From assembly GCA_018645405.1 (NCBI GenBank), contig JABGOQ010000044.1, positions 1 to 64,000 of the forward strand: DNA of 64,000 nucleotides, read 5' to 3'. Positions 9,602 to 18,038 of the stretch are shown here, one piece after another. The stretch comes from Anaerolineae bacterium (lineage in GTDB: Bacteria; Chloroflexota; Anaerolineae; Anaerolineales; Villigracilaceae). The notes under the pieces were generated by a model. The model made no database searches. It was not told the DNA's origin and worked only from the letters and a program-made list of their open reading frames with translations. A program made the translations under genes and the position numbers. Numbering within the stretch: the first letter of the stretch is position 1; every line of letters begins with the position of its first letter.

Positions 9602-10537
9602 ATGTCAAAAGGATCAGCTTTTGGAAAATCTATTTTAATCGGTGACCAATTCGTGCTTGAAGAAGTCCCCGCAATTGTCTCGGCAATCCCCTTCGAAACT
9701 GAAGTAGAGGTGGAGAGAATTGAAGGTGAAGGCTGGGTCTTGGAAGATAATCGCACCGAAGTCCCGGGCTATAAAAACAAGAAAAAAGACCAACAGGTTG
9801 TTTCTATCAACAGAATTCTTGAAGTCATGGGAGTTGATGCCAAGAAAACGCCGCTCAAAATCATTTATGGTGGTGACTTATTGGCAGGGAGCGGAGTTGG
9901 TGCCAGCGCGGCGAGTTGTGTTTCCCTAGCCAGAGCATTGAGCGATGAATTTGACTTGGGCTACTCCATCGAGCAAATCAACCATGTCGGCTGGGAGGGC
10001 GAATTTGCCTATCACGGCATCCCCAGCGGCGTAGATAATACCGCTTCGACCTACGGCGGGCTGATCCGTTATTGGATTAAAGATGGCGAAAAGCATTTCG
10101 AGCAAATTGATGTTAAAAAACCGCTTCATATTGTTTTAGGTAATAGTGGCATCACCGCAAATACGGCGTTGCTGGATGACTATATAGATGAATTAAAAGC
10201 AGAAGGCCCTGCCCTTTTCAAATCTCGCATGAATGCCATCACGGCCCAAGTAGAAGAGATGAAACCCGCCCTTGAAACTGGCGACCTTGAAAAAGTAGGT
10301 GCCATCATGACTGCTAATCACAAAATACTCATCGATATGAAACTTTCCCATGAGATTTTGATTGAATTATGTGATATGGCAATTGAGATGGGCGCACTCG
10401 GCGCAAAAGTTACCGGTGGTGGTAGAGGTGGCTATATGAATGCCCTAACTCCCAGCAAAGAAGTGCAGAAAGAAATTGCAGAGGCTATGGAAGCTAAGGG
10501 ATACAAAGTGATTACGACCACAATAGGCAAAAAATAA
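9602..10537 (+). CDS. GHMP-family kinase, mevalonate-kinase-like
   Basis: Cytoplasmic ATP-dependent small-molecule kinase, 311 residues. The phosphate-binding motif LLAGSGVGASAASCVSLARA (about 101-120) matches the GHMP P-G-L-G-S-S-A-A loop. HGIPSGVDNTASTYGG is the mevalonate-kinase-type motif with the Asp base, and KVTGGGRGGYMNAL is the C-terminal glycine motif. Overall it is closest to mevalonate kinases, but no other mevalonate-pathway gene is nearby, so the substrate could be a sugar or another alcohol. AAGGAGAATACT precedes the start. A terminator follows. Confidence 0.75.
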   Translation: MSKGSAFGKSILIGDQFVLEEVPAIVSAIPFETEVEVERIEGEGWVLEDNRTEVPGYKNKKKDQQVVSINRILEVMGVDAKKTPLKIIYGGDLLAGSGVGASAASCVSLARALSDEFDLGYSIEQINHVGWEGEFAYHGIPSGVDNTASTYGGLIRYWIKDGEKHFEQIDVKKPLHIVLGNSGITANTALLDDYIDELKAEGPALFKSRMNAITAQVEEMKPALETGDLEKVGAIMTANHKILIDMKLSHEILIELCDMAIEMGALGAKVTGGGRGGYMNALTPSKEVQKEIAEAMEAKGYKVITTTIGKK

Positions 10538-10539
10538 AT

Positions 10540-10579
10540 AAAAAGTGATGCGTAAGTTTTTTTTCACGCATCACTTTTT
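10540..10579 (+). terminator. Rho-independent terminator after the GHMP kinase
   Basis: Arms AAAAAGTGATGCGT and ACGCATCACTTTTT form a 14-bp stem around a T-rich loop. The stem's own A/T ends make it work in either direction. Confidence 0.75.
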
Positions 10580-10597
10580 ACGCTTTACGGAGAAATA

Positions 10598-11824
10598 ATG
10601 AGCAAAGAAAACTTCCTTAAAGAAATTCGCAAAGGTATCGATCGCATCCGTGCCGCTGGTTCAGAAATTACCCTTGTTCATCACAACGATGCCGATGGGT
10701 TGACCTCTGCGGCTGTACTAGAAACTGCCCTCACACGAGCAAATTTTTCTGTTCAGCGAATTTGCATCGAGCGCGTGCATCCGCCTACGATTACCCGAAT
10801 CCATGATGACTTTACCACCCCCATCCTTTATGTAGATTTGGGCGCGCAGGCGGCGCCTGAAATTTCGGTAGCCAATCAGGGTAGGCGCACCACGCTCATT
10901 CTCGACCATCATCATCCGAACGAGCCTACTGACCCGAAAGTGCTTAATATCGCCACAGAAAACTTTGGCTTATCTGGCGATATGGATATCTCCGCTTCCA
11001 CCGCCGCCTATTTCTTTGCTCTTGAATTGGATGCTAAAAATCAAGATTTGGCGTATATCGGCGTGCTTGGCGCGGTAGGCGATGAGCATGATAGAGAAGG
11101 CGCGCTTATCAAAGAAAACCGCGATGCCCTCATGGATGCTGTAGAGCAGGGGCATGTGAAAATTGAAGTAAATGCAGATGGAAAAGAAGAATATTCACTG
11201 ACACGTTTTGGCGATCCAATCCCGATGGCACCTTTGGCAATCTCTATCACAACGCTGGGTGGCGTCGGCTATTATTCTGATGGTCCCGATTTAGGCGTGC
11301 GTGTTTGCCTCGAAGGGCTTTTCCCCGAAGCGCAAAAAAGACTAGAAGAACTTCGCAAAATTCAGCAAAAAGCCTATGAAGAAACGACCGAGCGACTGAA
11401 ACGAGATGGATTCTACGAGACAAAACATATTCAATGGTTCACAGTCGGAGAAGATTTCTCTCCGATGGGGGTCAAAATTATCGGCGAATATTGTTGGGAT
11501 ATCCGCAACGAAGATTTTATTGACCCCGAAAAATATATCGTTGGCTTCCAAAATATGTCTCCGAAAATTCCGAACTTGGGCACCTTCGATTGGTCGCAAA
11601 CCAAAGTTTCCATGCGCCTTCCCACGCCCTTGGAGCAGAAAATTCTCGTTGATAAAACCATGCCGGGCTTGTCCTATCTCGTCCCCGAAGCCGCGCGGCA
11701 GGTGGGCGGATCTATTGATGCCTGCCATGATTACACCGCCGCCACCATTGTGGATATTGGAAAGGAAGAAGCATTGATTTCGGCAATGGATAAGTTGATC
11801 CAAGAGGAATTAGAGAAAAAATAA
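10598..11824 (+). CDS. DHH-family phosphoesterase (RecJ-like)
   Basis: 408 residues. The DHH domain has motif I in TLVHHNDADGLTSAA (about 23-37), motif II in ILYVDLGAQ and the name-giving DHHHP in LILDHHHPNE. A later HDREGAL stretch contributes further. The C-terminal DHHA1-like part includes GGSIDACHDYTAATI. The family hydrolyses phosphodiesters of short or single-stranded nucleic acids or nucleotides, using Mn. It lacks the OB-fold features of full RecJ and of nanoRNase are not clear, so the substrate is open. Independent expression is likely, since terminators or repeats lie on both sides. Confidence 0.8.
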   Translation: MSKENFLKEIRKGIDRIRAAGSEITLVHHNDADGLTSAAVLETALTRANFSVQRICIERVHPPTITRIHDDFTTPILYVDLGAQAAPEISVANQGRRTTLILDHHHPNEPTDPKVLNIATENFGLSGDMDISASTAAYFFALELDAKNQDLAYIGVLGAVGDEHDREGALIKENRDALMDAVEQGHVKIEVNADGKEEYSLTRFGDPIPMAPLAISITTLGGVGYYSDGPDLGVRVCLEGLFPEAQKRLEELRKIQQKAYEETTERLKRDGFYETKHIQWFTVGEDFSPMGVKIIGEYCWDIRNEDFIDPEKYIVGFQNMSPKIPNLGTFDWSQTKVSMRLPTPLEQKILVDKTMPGLSYLVPEAARQVGGSIDACHDYTAATIVDIGKEEALISAMDKLIQEELEKK

Positions 11825-11829
11825 TAGCT

Positions 11830-12010
11830 CTTGGATGTGATACCGCGACGTGCGTGCCCTAAATTTGCGTGCCGTAAATCAACATCTTCTCGGCATGAAC
11901 ATTTTCTGCTTAGGTCGCGAATCTGCTTGGGTACGGTACCCAAACCCAAATCACGTGCGTCGCGGCGCGAAGCGTGTCCCGCAATCGCCCTCACAGATGC
12001 ATCTATCTGA
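11830..12010 (+). repeat. Dispersed degenerate intergenic repeat, copy 2
   Basis: Shares CGCGAATCTGCTTGGGT, a GGTACC-centred pair and ACCCAAATCACG with the copies at 2500-2660, 28200-28380 and 32434-32575, in the same order. It fills the 225-bp gap between the DHH and URO-D-like genes. Short open frames here are not credible genes. Confidence 0.6.
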
Positions 12011-12049
12011 GATGAAATCCCTGGTTTTATCTGGGAGAAGGTAAAAAAA

Positions 12050-13141
12050 ATGACTATAGTAGATTTCAAAAAAGACTATTCCAGCTTTCAGGAAGGTGCG
12101 AAACGATTGGATGAGGCCATGAAAGGCGTTCCTGACCGAGTGCCAGTTTATGCCCAAATGCACGAATTTGCGATGGGCGAACTGGGCTTTCAGGCAAATA
12201 CCTTCTATACTATGCCCAAAATCCTTGTCCCCGCCATCCTGGAGATCGCAAAACGATATGGGATTGATGTTGGTCTTGTAGATTATGATGTTTATAATAT
12301 CGAGGTGGAAGCACTGGGGCAAAAAGTGATCTATTTCGAGAATGATATTCCTGATGTTGACCGCAGCGTTCCCTTGATCACAGGCCCCGCTGATCTGAAA
12401 AAAATACGCACGCCAGACTTTGAGACTGCCGGGCGTTTTACAAAAATTATAGAGATGCACTCCATCTTTGAAAAAATGACCGGTGTAACACCCTCGCTTC
12501 AATTTTGTGCGCCATTTAGTTTGGCTGCTAATATTCGGGGAATTGAGAATTTGATTCGAGATATTCTTCTGGCACCAGACTTTGCCCGAGGTCTTTTTGA
12601 TGCGATCGTTGAAGAAGTACTCGCACCCTGGATTTTGTATCAGAAAAAGTATTTCCCGCATGTAAAGAGTATTGGAGGTTCTGATGCATTTGCTTCACTA
12701 CCGATCATAAATATGAAAATTTTTGAAGAATGGGTACTTCCTTATATCCTGCGTTTGCGAGAAATCTGTGGCCCAGAAGTATATGTGCCTAATTGGGTGG
12801 GAGAAAAACGCCTCAAGAAACCAGAGGATATGTTGGCTCTCAAATTACAAGTTTCCCCAAGTTTTCTGGAGGGACAAGACCCCGATGTCGCTGCTCTTGG
12901 ACCAGAGTTCTACAAAGCTTATGCTGAAAAAAATGATATCCCATTGGTCTTGGGTGTGGGTGCCAGCTTTATGGACACCAGTACAGCAGAAGAAGTTTAT
13001 CAGCGGGTGAAGCATTATGTTGAAGTTGGAAAAAAGAAGGGACGTTTTGCACTTTATCTTTGCAATCTGAGTGCTGAAACCCCACCAGAAAATGTCAGAG
13101 CGGCTATTAAAGCTATTCACAAATATGGACAATACGAATGA
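12050..13141 (+). CDS. Uroporphyrinogen decarboxylase (URO-D)-like protein
   Basis: 363 residues of the URO-D/MtaA/CmuA superfamily, TIM-barrel proteins that include haem enzymes and corrinoid-dependent methyltransferases. Visible family features are RVPVYAQMHEFAMGELG near the N terminus, a long helix-rich middle (FCAPFSLAANIRGIENL), and GGSDAFASLPIINMKIFEEWVLP. The Zn-ligating His-x-Cys motif of methyltransferase members is not obvious. It is probably not the haem-pathway HemE, because no haem gene is adjacent. The HAD phosphatase overlaps its stop by 4 bases (ATGA), so they are translationally coupled. Confidence 0.75.
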   Translation: MTIVDFKKDYSSFQEGAKRLDEAMKGVPDRVPVYAQMHEFAMGELGFQANTFYTMPKILVPAILEIAKRYGIDVGLVDYDVYNIEVEALGQKVIYFENDIPDVDRSVPLITGPADLKKIRTPDFETAGRFTKIIEMHSIFEKMTGVTPSLQFCAPFSLAANIRGIENLIRDILLAPDFARGLFDAIVEEVLAPWILYQKKYFPHVKSIGGSDAFASLPIINMKIFEEWVLPYILRLREICGPEVYVPNWVGEKRLKKPEDMLALKLQVSPSFLEGQDPDVAALGPEFYKAYAEKNDIPLVLGVGASFMDTSTAEEVYQRVKHYVEVGKKKGRFALYLCNLSAETPPENVRAAIKAIHKYGQYE

Positions 13142-13923
13142 GTAAAAATAATTATTATCGTGGCTATATCTTCGATCTGGATGGTACCATTTATCTGGGA
13201 GAAGAGGCTATTCCCGGTGCGCCGAAAACAATTGCCAAGTTAAGAGAAGAGGGTTGCGGTGTGATTTTCCTTTCCAATAAACCCTTAGAGCCGCGTGAAA
13301 ACTATGCAAAAAAACTAACAAAACTGGGCATCCTGACGCCTACAGAAGATGTAATTAATTCATCTCAGGTCATGATCCAATACCTTCTCAAAGAGATGCC
13401 TACTGCCACAGTTTTTCCAATTGGAGAAAAACCCTTATGGGATGAATTCTCCGCTGCGGGTGTGTCCTTAAGCGAGAACCCGGCAGAAATAGATGTCGTT
13501 ATCGCTAGTTTCGACCGCACCTTTGAATATCGAAAACTGGATATAGGTTATCAGTCACTTCGCTTGGGCGCGCGCTTTTTCGCAACCAACGCTGACCGCA
13601 CTTGTCCTGTAGCTGGGGGAGAAATTCCAGATGCTGCCGCTGTGATTGGCGCATTGGAAGGGTGTAGCGGGCGAAAGCTGGAGTTGGTCGCGGGGAAACC
13701 CTCGCCTTTGATGGTAGAAACGGTTCTCGAAGGTCTCGGTCTAAAAGCGGAAGATTGTCTGATGGTCGGAGATCGCCTTGAGACCGATATGCTGATGGGG
13801 GTAGAAGCAGGCATGGCAACTGCGCTGGTGCTCACTGGAGTTACCAAGCGAGAAGATATTCCCCAGTCAAGTGTTCAACCAGACTTTATCTTGGAAAGTG
13901 TTGTGGATATACTGAATCTGTAA
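13138..13923 (+). CDS. HAD-superfamily phosphatase, subclass IIA (NagD-like)
   Basis: 261 residues. Motif I is FDLDGTIYLGEEAIPGA (about 11-27), motif II is VIFLSNK, the cap is the IIA type, the Lys of motif III lies in VAGKPSPLM, and motif IV is MVGDRLETDMLMGVEAGM. Members dephosphorylate nucleotides, sugar phosphates or phosphoglycolate. Coupling to the URO-D-like gene by a 4-base overlap suggests a shared pathway, of unknown nature. Confidence 0.85.
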   Translation: MSKNNYYRGYIFDLDGTIYLGEEAIPGAPKTIAKLREEGCGVIFLSNKPLEPRENYAKKLTKLGILTPTEDVINSSQVMIQYLLKEMPTATVFPIGEKPLWDEFSAAGVSLSENPAEIDVVIASFDRTFEYRKLDIGYQSLRLGARFFATNADRTCPVAGGEIPDAAAVIGALEGCSGRKLELVAGKPSPLMVETVLEGLGLKAEDCLMVGDRLETDMLMGVEAGMATALVLTGVTKREDIPQSSVQPDFILESVVDILNL

Positions 13924-13941
13924 AAAAAACAGAGATACTAG

Positions 13942-13978
13942 AACAGCTCCTGCGATATTCAGCAGGAGCTGTTTTTTT
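13942..13978 (+). terminator. Terminator after the HAD phosphatase
   Basis: AACAGCTCCTGC and GCAGGAGCTGTT form a perfect 12-bp stem with an 8-base loop, followed by a run of T. It separates the plus-strand set from the convergent minus-strand gene ending at 14000. Confidence 0.85.
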
Positions 13979-13999
13979 GTTCTTATTTCAAGCAAAAGA

Positions 14000-15253
14000 C
14001 TAATGTGCAAATCGATCTACATCAAACGCGGCTAAATCAAGCATTGGCTTTTCTTCGCTCACAATCTGAGCAACCAACTTACCGGTAACTGGTCCCATAG
14101 AAAGCCCTAGGGTCGCGTGACCAGTCGCTACAATTACATTGTTGATTGTGCGAGAGCGACCGATATAAGGCAAGCTATCCGCTGAGGTAGGTCGCAGCCC
14201 ACTCCATATTTCGGGGGCATCGTTAGCTGTAAATTCACTTAAATAGTTTCCCCCCGCTCGCAAGATGGCATTGACGCGCCGCTGATTAACGGACAAATCT
14301 AGCCCGGTCAATTCCAATGTTCCCGCAATACGCAAATCTGAACCCATTGGTGTTACTGCTACTTTGGCTTCACCGAGATAAAGATACCTTTTTGGCATCT
14401 TGGCATGTTTTTTCATCGTGATGCTATATCCCTTTGCTGGCTGCATCAGGAATTTAATCCCTAATTCTTGGGCGATAGGCGATGACCATGCTCCAGCAGC
14501 CAAAACTATTTCTTTAGGATGGAAAGTACCGCGCGTGGTGTGGACAGTTGCTACGTGTGCCCCAACAGTTTCGAGTCCTAAAACTTCTGTTTGCGTAAAT
14601 AGTTCAGCACCGTATGTTTGCGCTGCTTCTGCCAAACCATCAACAAATAAAGCTGGATTAATATGAGCATCTTCCTGATAATAGATTCCCCCAATAATAT
14701 CTGGATGGACAAGTGGTTCCAATTCTCGGACAGCATCCCCATTCAGAAGCTCCATCTCCAAGCCAAAATCTTGCATCTCCTCGACTTCATCTTGCCCATG
14801 AGCGAAGCCGCGCTCCGTTCTGAATAAAGCCAGACCACCCGCTTGCTCAAAATCGCAAGATATTTTCTCCTGCTCAATTAAATCACGAAATAATTGCAAG
14901 CTACTTCGCTGCATGTCGCGCAGTATAGGAGTTGCTCGCTGAACAAATGCTTTGTTGCTATGCGCCTGAAAATGCCATAGCCAGCGAAGCAAATCTGGGT
15001 CTAGACGAGGTTTGATATAGAATGGGCTTTCCGGGTTGAGCAACCATTTTAATCCTTGCGTTAGGACACCGGGTGCAGGCATGGGCGTTGAGAGACAAGG
15101 GCATATCAACCCGGCGTTCCCATAGGAACTACCCGCACAAATATCTCCTTTTTCTATTAGCGTTACTTTTACTCCCTGTTGGGATAAAAAATAGGCTGCG
15201 GAGACCCCGATAATACCGCCACCAATAATCAGAACATCATTGTCGTTATTCAT
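14000..15253 (-). CDS. FAD-dependent oxidoreductase, D-amino-acid dehydrogenase-like (DAO family)
   Basis: About 417 residues from the chosen start. The N-terminal dinucleotide fold VLIIGGGIIGVSAAYFLSQ is followed by the FAD motif around VTLIEKGDICAGSSYGNAG, typical of DadA/hydroxyproline-betaine-type dehydrogenases. The C terminus has GLRPTSADSLPYIG and ATGHATLGLSMGP, the second FAD contact. The enzyme oxidatively deaminates D-amino or secondary amino acids at the membrane in relatives. The start at 15253 is preferred over longer forms because it overlaps the stop of the YitT-like gene by 8 bases; an upstream alternative at 15265 gives four more residues. Confidence 0.8.
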   Translation of the reverse strand: MNNDNDVLIIGGGIIGVSAAYFLSQQGVKVTLIEKGDICAGSSYGNAGLICPCLSTPMPAPGVLTQGLKWLLNPESPFYIKPRLDPDLLRWLWHFQAHSNKAFVQRATPILRDMQRSSLQLFRDLIEQEKISCDFEQAGGLALFRTERGFAHGQDEVEEMQDFGLEMELLNGDAVRELEPLVHPDIIGGIYYQEDAHINPALFVDGLAEAAQTYGAELFTQTEVLGLETVGAHVATVHTTRGTFHPKEIVLAAGAWSSPIAQELGIKFLMQPAKGYSITMKKHAKMPKRYLYLGEAKVAVTPMGSDLRIAGTLELTGLDLSVNQRRVNAILRAGGNYLSEFTANDAPEIWSGLRPTSADSLPYIGRSRTINNVIVATGHATLGLSMGPVTGKLVAQIVSEEKPMLDLAAFDVDRFAH

Positions 15254-16175
15254 CTCTAATGCCATTTTCCTTATCGCTTGAGATTTTTCGAAGCATACCG
15301 CCTCTGGCTTGATGTCCTTGGCCAATAACAATAAAGGCATCTGCATCAATATCAGAAATGATGCTTTTTAATGTATTTGCATCGGAGCGGATGACTGTAC
15401 AAAATAAAATTGAGCGCTCATCTTTAGTGAACATTCCTTGTGCAGACCAGGACGTAACACCCACGCCGAGACGGGTGAACAGTCCTTGGGAAATAGCCTC
15501 CGGCGAATTTGTAACGATGAAAACTGTCCGAATTACACTGGGACCTTCGAGAACATAATCTGTTGCCAAGCCAAAGATGAATAATGACAAGAGAGAATAG
15601 AGTGCTCTGTCCCAGCCGAAAATTTGACCAAAGAGTAGCAAGACCGCGCCATCTGTGAGAATATAAACTTGGCTAATGGGAATGCCTGTTTTTAATTGCA
15701 AAACACGCGAAGCAACGCCTAGCCCTGCCGTTGTACTGCGCCCCCGAAAAATCAGCCCTGTGCCTACCCCGCCAAGAATGCCGCCATATAAAGCGTTGAG
15801 CAGTAAATCATCGGTGATGCCTGTGGGGAGGATGCTGGCAAAAAAATCTACGCCCAGATTGTAGATTAGCACAGTATAGAGTGTCCGAACAAGAAAGTTG
15901 AAACGTCCTAAAGAATAAAATCCTAGAATAAGCATGGGAATATTCAAAATAAGCATGAGCAAGCCAATCGACCACCCCGTAAACTCATTGATGATGATCG
16001 CCGAGCCTGTCACCCCGCCGCCTGGCGAGATTTTCGAGGGCACGAAAAAGACGTCAATGCTGACGATCAATGCAAGCGCGCCGATGGTGATAATCAGATA
16101 TTCTTTGAGAATCTTTTTCCAATCGGCCCCCGTGATGCGTGTTTTTATTTTTTCTACCATTTCATAGCCTTTCAT
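15246..16175 (-). CDS. YitT-family membrane protein with DUF2179 domain
   Basis: 309 residues. Five or so hydrophobic segments from about residue 20 to 185 carry the YitT motifs (SPGGGVTGSAIIINEFTGWSIG and GGILGGVGTGLIFRGRSTTAG). A C-terminal soluble DUF2179 domain (about 220-300) follows, including FCTVIRSDANTLKSIISDIDADAFI. Family members are membrane proteins of unknown transport function. It is translationally coupled to the flavoprotein gene, so both may handle the same amino compound, which is an inference. Confidence 0.85.
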   Translation of the reverse strand: MKGYEMVEKIKTRITGADWKKILKEYLIITIGALALIVSIDVFFVPSKISPGGGVTGSAIIINEFTGWSIGLLMLILNIPMLILGFYSLGRFNFLVRTLYTVLIYNLGVDFFASILPTGITDDLLLNALYGGILGGVGTGLIFRGRSTTAGLGVASRVLQLKTGIPISQVYILTDGAVLLLFGQIFGWDRALYSLLSLFIFGLATDYVLEGPSVIRTVFIVTNSPEAISQGLFTRLGVGVTSWSAQGMFTKDERSILFCTVIRSDANTLKSIISDIDADAFIVIGQGHQARGGMLRKISSDKENGIRDE

Positions 16176-16375
16176 ATTCTAGCCTGTTAGCCGAGCATTA
16201 TATCACTCATAAAATGGAATCCCTATATTTTTAAAATTTATGGGAGTGCACGAAAATAATAGTGTCTTTGGTTTTTTTAACGTGAATGACACGAATAAAA
16301 TCTTTTTAATCATTCGCGAAATTTGCTCATTAGCTTTTATCGTAGCGGCATTCGCGTTGAGAAAGAATCTGACGA

Positions 16376-17068
16376 CTACACCAAATCAAGCAAGGCTTTG
16401 AGACTGGTTATCGTCAGGACTGTCGTTTCCATTGAATGCCAATTACGGGATATCGAATGGTGCTTGAGCCATACAGGTTTTATCCCTACCGCTTTTGCAC
16501 CGAGAATGTCGTTTTTAAAATCGTCCCCAACGTAAACGGCTTCGGATGCTTTGATTTCTAGATTTTCTAAACAGGTGAGGAAAGGCTTTGGGTCTGGTTT
16601 AGGAGGGATGTCATTCTCCCCAGCTACGATGATGACTTCAAAAAGACTTTCAAGGTCTGGAAAGCGACTAATGCGATATCTCCCCGATTTTTTTTGCCTA
16701 TGATTATTGGTAATGAGAGCCAGCCGATATTTAAGAGATAGTTGCGCCAAAACTTCCTTAGTTTCCGGGAAAATTTTGGTATTGGCAATAATCGTTTCCC
16801 AATAATTATTTTCTTCGCTTGAGATGAGGTTTTCGTTCGGCTCTTGCTTATAATTCTGATAGATTGCTTCCCAAAGAGCCTTTCTGGAAAAATTAGCTTT
16901 TGCGTGAAAATCTTTACGCAGTCGGCGGTAATCTGTCATGAAATCTGACCAGGGTTTCAGCCCTAGATCATTGAAAATTTTGGTCTCAGCTTGTTTTTCT
17001 GCCAAGCGAAAACCCTCAGCCGAATCGACGAGGGTTTGGCTAAAATCGAAGAGGATTGCTTTTATCAT
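16376..17068 (-). CDS. HAD-superfamily hydrolase, subclass IA
   Basis: 230 residues. Motif I reads ILFDFSQTLVDSAEGF; note Ser in place of the usual Asp at the fourth position after the nucleophile region's F-D-x-D pattern, so the general acid Asp+2 of phosphatases is replaced (DFS). Motif II is ALITNN, motif III Lys in PPKPDPKPF, and motif IV is VYVGDDFKNDILGAKAVG. A substitution at Asp+2 is known in dehalogenase-type HADs, so a non-phosphatase activity is possible. A 28-bp copy of its first codons occurs again at 17707-17734. Confidence 0.8.
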   Translation of the reverse strand: MIKAILFDFSQTLVDSAEGFRLAEKQAETKIFNDLGLKPWSDFMTDYRRLRKDFHAKANFSRKALWEAIYQNYKQEPNENLISSEENNYWETIIANTKIFPETKEVLAQLSLKYRLALITNNHRQKKSGRYRISRFPDLESLFEVIIVAGENDIPPKPDPKPFLTCLENLEIKASEAVYVGDDFKNDILGAKAVGIKPVWLKHHSISRNWHSMETTVLTITSLKALLDLV

Positions 17069-17152
17069 TGTACTTTTTGCTCCGCGTACTCCAGATCCGG
17101 TTAACGCTGAGTTGAGAGGAAATGCTTTTGAGGCATATCTAATTATCTATCT

Positions 17153-17635
17153 TCACTCCAGCAGCAAGCCCATTAGATGCACATCCACATAATCAGCATC
17201 ATTTTTCCTTTTCATGTACTTTTGAAGCGTCCCTTCTGCTTCAAACCCCAACTTCTTGTAAAAGTGAATCGCCCTCTGATTATCTGCTTCAACTCTCAAC
17301 TCAATTCTTCTCACTCCGTCTGCTCGCAAATCTCTTATCAATTCCTGCATGATTTTTGTACCAATGCCCCTACCTTGATATTGTCGCTTTATGCCGAACG
17401 CTCCAATATATGCAAGATGTTTCAGGCGATGCTGAAAACGGCTTAGAACCAGCGCTGAAATTACTTCTCCTTCTAATTCATAAACCTGTAAACCACCGTA
17501 TTCGATCATCTCATTGTAGATTGGACGGAACGCTTCCTCGCTAATGATTTCAAAGTTGACGTATGGATTTACCGTTTCATCCATGTAAATCTCATAGACT
17601 TGATCGAAATCTTCCTTTCTTATCTCTCGGTGCAT
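17153..17635 (-). CDS. GNAT-family N-acetyltransferase
   Basis: 160 residues with a standard acetyl-CoA-binding core: LAYIGAFGIKRQYQGRGIG gives the Q/R-x-x-G-x-G/A motif, and the following helix is TKIMQELIRDL. The end has IELRVEADNQRAIHFYKKLGF, the conserved acceptor-side strand and helix. The acceptor cannot be predicted; similar proteins acetylate amino acids, peptides or small amines. It sits between a complete HAD gene and the duplicated first codons of a HAD gene. Confidence 0.85.
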   Translation of the reverse strand: MHREIRKEDFDQVYEIYMDETVNPYVNFEIISEEAFRPIYNEMIEYGGLQVYELEGEVISALVLSRFQHRLKHLAYIGAFGIKRQYQGRGIGTKIMQELIRDLRADGVRRIELRVEADNQRAIHFYKKLGFEAEGTLQKYMKRKNDADYVDVHLMGLLLE

Positions 17636-17650
17636 TCCTTTTCCTTTTAA

Positions 17651-17733
17651 ATCACTTTGCTTCTATTCTTCGGTGTCATCAGTTTATGTTTGTTTGGTTT
17701 TGGCCCAAAATCGAAGAGGATTGCTTTTATCAT
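17651..17733 (-). pseudogene. Remnant of a HAD gene start
   Basis: On the minus strand a start codon at 17733 opens MIKAILFDFG, the first residues of a HAD motif I, but the frame ends after 28 codons without further similarity. The 28 bases 17707-17734 are identical to 17042-17069, the start of the intact HAD gene. A past tandem duplication followed by loss is the simplest explanation. Confidence 0.6.
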
Positions 17734-17962
17734 TTTTCTGTCCATGCCAGCATTTCTTTCTCTTGCGGGATTCTCGGAGGTGGTGAGGGTTTAGGCAACC
17801 AAATTTTACCAGAAAGAAATTAAGCAAACATTGTTTTGCATACCAAACCCGAAGGCAGGGCGGCTTATCGTGAGGCAGGAGGCTTGACATATTTATCTTC
17901 CGTACGAAGTCATTATTCTTCTAGCTCTCAATATCCAGTACAAAAAACAATTAAATACCTCC

Positions 17963-18018
17963 TTGACAAATATATTTTCCTGCGATAATATCGCTTCTGG
18001 ATGTGAGTGAGTACTCAC
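17963..18018 (+). promoter_or_regulatory. Consensus promoter and palindromic operator of the tetR-exporter operon
   Basis: TTGACA at 17963-17968, a 17-base spacer and TAATAT at 17986-17991 form a near-perfect housekeeping promoter. The expected transcript start is followed at once by GTGAGTACTCAC (18007-18018), a perfect 12-bp palindrome inside a longer GTGAG repeat. TetR-family repressors often bind such sites near their own start, so autorepression of the operon is likely. Confidence 0.75.
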
Positions 18019-18038
18019 ACCCACACGGAGAAAAAATA

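Noticed and set aside
11850-12044. Open frame of 64 codons before the URO-D-like gene
   Set aside because: It lies inside a repeat copy and shows no protein features.
11342-12661. Long minus-strand frames opposite the DHH and URO-D-like genes
   Set aside because: They lack start signals and similarity, while the plus-strand frames encode recognisable enzymes.
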